In this document: one piece after another, positions 62,921 through 64,000 of the stretch
Numbering within the stretch: position 1 is the stretch's first letter
Layout: every line of letters starts with the position of its first letter
DNA from: Ruminococcus sp.
Lineage (GTDB): Bacteria; Bacillota; Clostridia; Oscillospirales; Ruminococcaceae
Length of the DNA: 64,000 nt
Assembly (NCBI GenBank): GCA_029060305.1
Contig: JAIDUG010000035.1
Location: 1-64,000 of the forward strand
Direction of reading: 5' to 3'
Made by a program: the position numbers and the translations under genes
The notes under the pieces: model-generated
Seen by the model: the letters and a program-made list of their open reading frames with translations, nothing else
What the model was told of the DNA's origin: nothing
Databases searched by the model: none

Positions 62921-64000
62921 ATGAACATTAACAACGGCTTTTTCGAAGCTCTTAAGTCTCTCGGAGAGGAAAACAGCGTTGAAACAGAGCTTCTTATCGA
63001 AAAAGTGAAATCGGCAATGCTGAAAGCTGCCAGAAAGGCTTATCCGCACAGTGAAGAACGAATCAGGGTTGATATTGACCCGCTTACAAAGAAGTTTGCA
63101 ATGTATATTGAGCAGGAAATCATCGATGATGAACCGATTGACGAAAATGAAGTCAATATTGCAGTTGCAAGGACTATTGACCCTAATGCTTATATAGGCG
63201 GAAAGATTCTCAAGGAAATTGATATTTCAAAGCTCGGCAGAATGGCAGCACTTTCTGCAAAACAGTCCATAAAGGGCGACCTCAGGGAAATCAACCGTGA
63301 GCAGATTCTCAACCGCTTTGAATCAAAGGAACATGAATGTATAACAGTTAAGGTTTCTCAGATTGACCCCGGAAGAGGTACTGTCACCGTTGACTATAAC
63401 GGCACGGAATTATATCTTTTCAAAAATGAACAGATACCCGGAGAAGTCCTTGAAATAGGAAAGCTGATAAAAGTATATGTCACCAGTATTATAGGAAAGA
63501 CAAAGAAACCTATTATCAAAATCTCACGTTCACACAAGGATTTGGTAAAAAGACTTTTTGAACAGGAAGTACCGGAAATTTATGACGGCACTGTTGAGGT
63601 AAAGGGTATTTCACGTGAAGCAGGTTCAAGAACGAAAATAGCAGTATGTTCAACTGACAAGAATGTTGATGCTGTAGGTGCTTGTATTGGTACAAAGCGT
63701 GCGAGGATAAATGCAGTTGTTGACGAACTCAATCAGGAAAAAATTGATATTATTCTCTGGAGTGAAGAACCAGATAAGTATATTGCAAAAGCACTTGCAC
63801 CGGCTGAGGTACTCAAGACAGTAATTACTTCTGAGGAAGAAAAGACCTGTACTGTTATTGTACCTAACAATCAGCTTTCACTTGCAATCGGAAATAAAGG
63901 TCAGAATGCAAAACTCGCCGCAAAACTCACAGGTTACAAGATTGACATAAAACCACAGTTTAACACGGAGACGGATTCGGAAGCTCCTGAAATGCGTCCC
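62921..64000 (+). CDS. nusA: Transcription termination/antitermination protein NusA (3'-truncated)
   Basis: 360 codons visible, open to the window edge. The N-terminal RNA-polymerase-binding domain (FFEALKSLGEENSVETELLI) is followed by S1 (about 140-205), then KH1 and KH2, with SREAGSRTKIAV and LAIGNKGQNAKLAAKLTGYKI as KH landmarks. TGGAGG lies upstream of the ATG, 38 bases after rimP. Confidence 0.97.
   Translation, partial: MNINNGFFEALKSLGEENSVETELLIEKVKSAMLKAARKAYPHSEERIRVDIDPLTKKFAMYIEQEIIDDEPIDENEVNIAVARTIDPNAYIGGKILKEIDISKLGRMAALSAKQSIKGDLREINREQILNRFESKEHECITVKVSQIDPGRGTVTVDYNGTELYLFKNEQIPGEVLEIGKLIKVYVTSIIGKTKKPIIKISRSHKDLVKRLFEQEVPEIYDGTVEVKGISREAGSRTKIAVCSTDKNVDAVGACIGTKRARINAVVDELNQEKIDIILWSEEPDKYIAKALAPAEVLKTVITSEEEKTCTVIVPNNQLSLAIGNKGQNAKLAAKLTGYKIDIKPQFNTETDSEAPEMRP

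Overview
The window looks like a chromosome segment of an anaerobic Gram-positive gut or rumen Firmicute close to Ruminococcus (Oscillospiraceae). The evidence is: several secreted proteins with dockerin modules (one with a cohesin-like domain), BspA-type leucine-rich repeat proteins, a Thr-rich sortase-anchored surface protein, a germination protease gene next to rpsT, a T-box leader, an [FeFe]-hydrogenase maturase gene, GTP-dependent PEP carboxykinase, and strong AGGAGG ribosome binding sites with sigma-A promoters of the TTGACA-17-TATAAT kind. This is an inference from gene content; no species is claimed.

Layout. 1-5.2 kb: 3' end of a Cna-B/Thr-rich surface protein, a P-loop nucleoside-kinase-like gene, gpr, rpsT, and an LRR-dockerin protein that appears to start at an ATA codon. 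5.2-10.9 kb: a TetR regulator divergent from an MMPL exporter and a giant Leu-x-x-Gly repeat protein, with three matching 13-bp palindromes between them. 10.9-20 kb: VanY-like carboxypeptidase, a zinc-ribbon repeat protein, a frameshifted mscL, a DUF421/DUF4363 pair, a cytidylate-kinase-like gene, a CNNM/CorC protein, a SUKH-like protein and pckG. 20-24 kb: LRR/half-dockerin protein, rplJ-rplL with an attenuator leader, and an XRE/XRE/membrane-protein cassette with its own palindromic operators. 24-29.8 kb: T-box-leuA, two dockerin proteins, Nudix, YkgJ-like and DEDD exonuclease-like genes. 29.8-35.5 kb: a surface-polysaccharide export operon (ABC permease, ATPase, FkbM methyltransferase, double glycosyltransferase). 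35.7-38.1 kb: YitT-like and zinc-ribbon membrane proteins.

38.3-53.8 kb is a long plus-strand run holding almost the whole branched-chain amino acid pathway: ilvB, ilvN, ilvC, ilvD, leuC, leuD, leuB, ilvA and ridA; leuA stands alone 14 kb upstream. The run begins with a probable leader peptide and a folded leader RNA. It is interrupted by non-pathway genes: a membrane protein that runs into a tRNA-like cloverleaf, three GNAT acetyltransferases, a VOC protein, small hypothetical proteins and a DUF815-type ATPase. An EcoRI-type adenine methyltransferase without a visible restriction enzyme follows, then nadA and hydE.

57-64 kb: an Ig-like anchored protein, a large polytopic membrane protein, a solute-binding lipoprotein, and the start of the rimP-nusA operon, which runs off the window.

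The most interesting items are the ilvB leader (peptide plus three-way-junction RNA), the tRNA-like element between ilvC and ilvD, the cohesin-dockerin/double-dockerin pair, the ATA start and the accessory genes woven into the BCAA operon. Two genes (mscL and the 23.6 kb membrane gene) carry one-base losses in homopolymers, so assembly error must be considered there.
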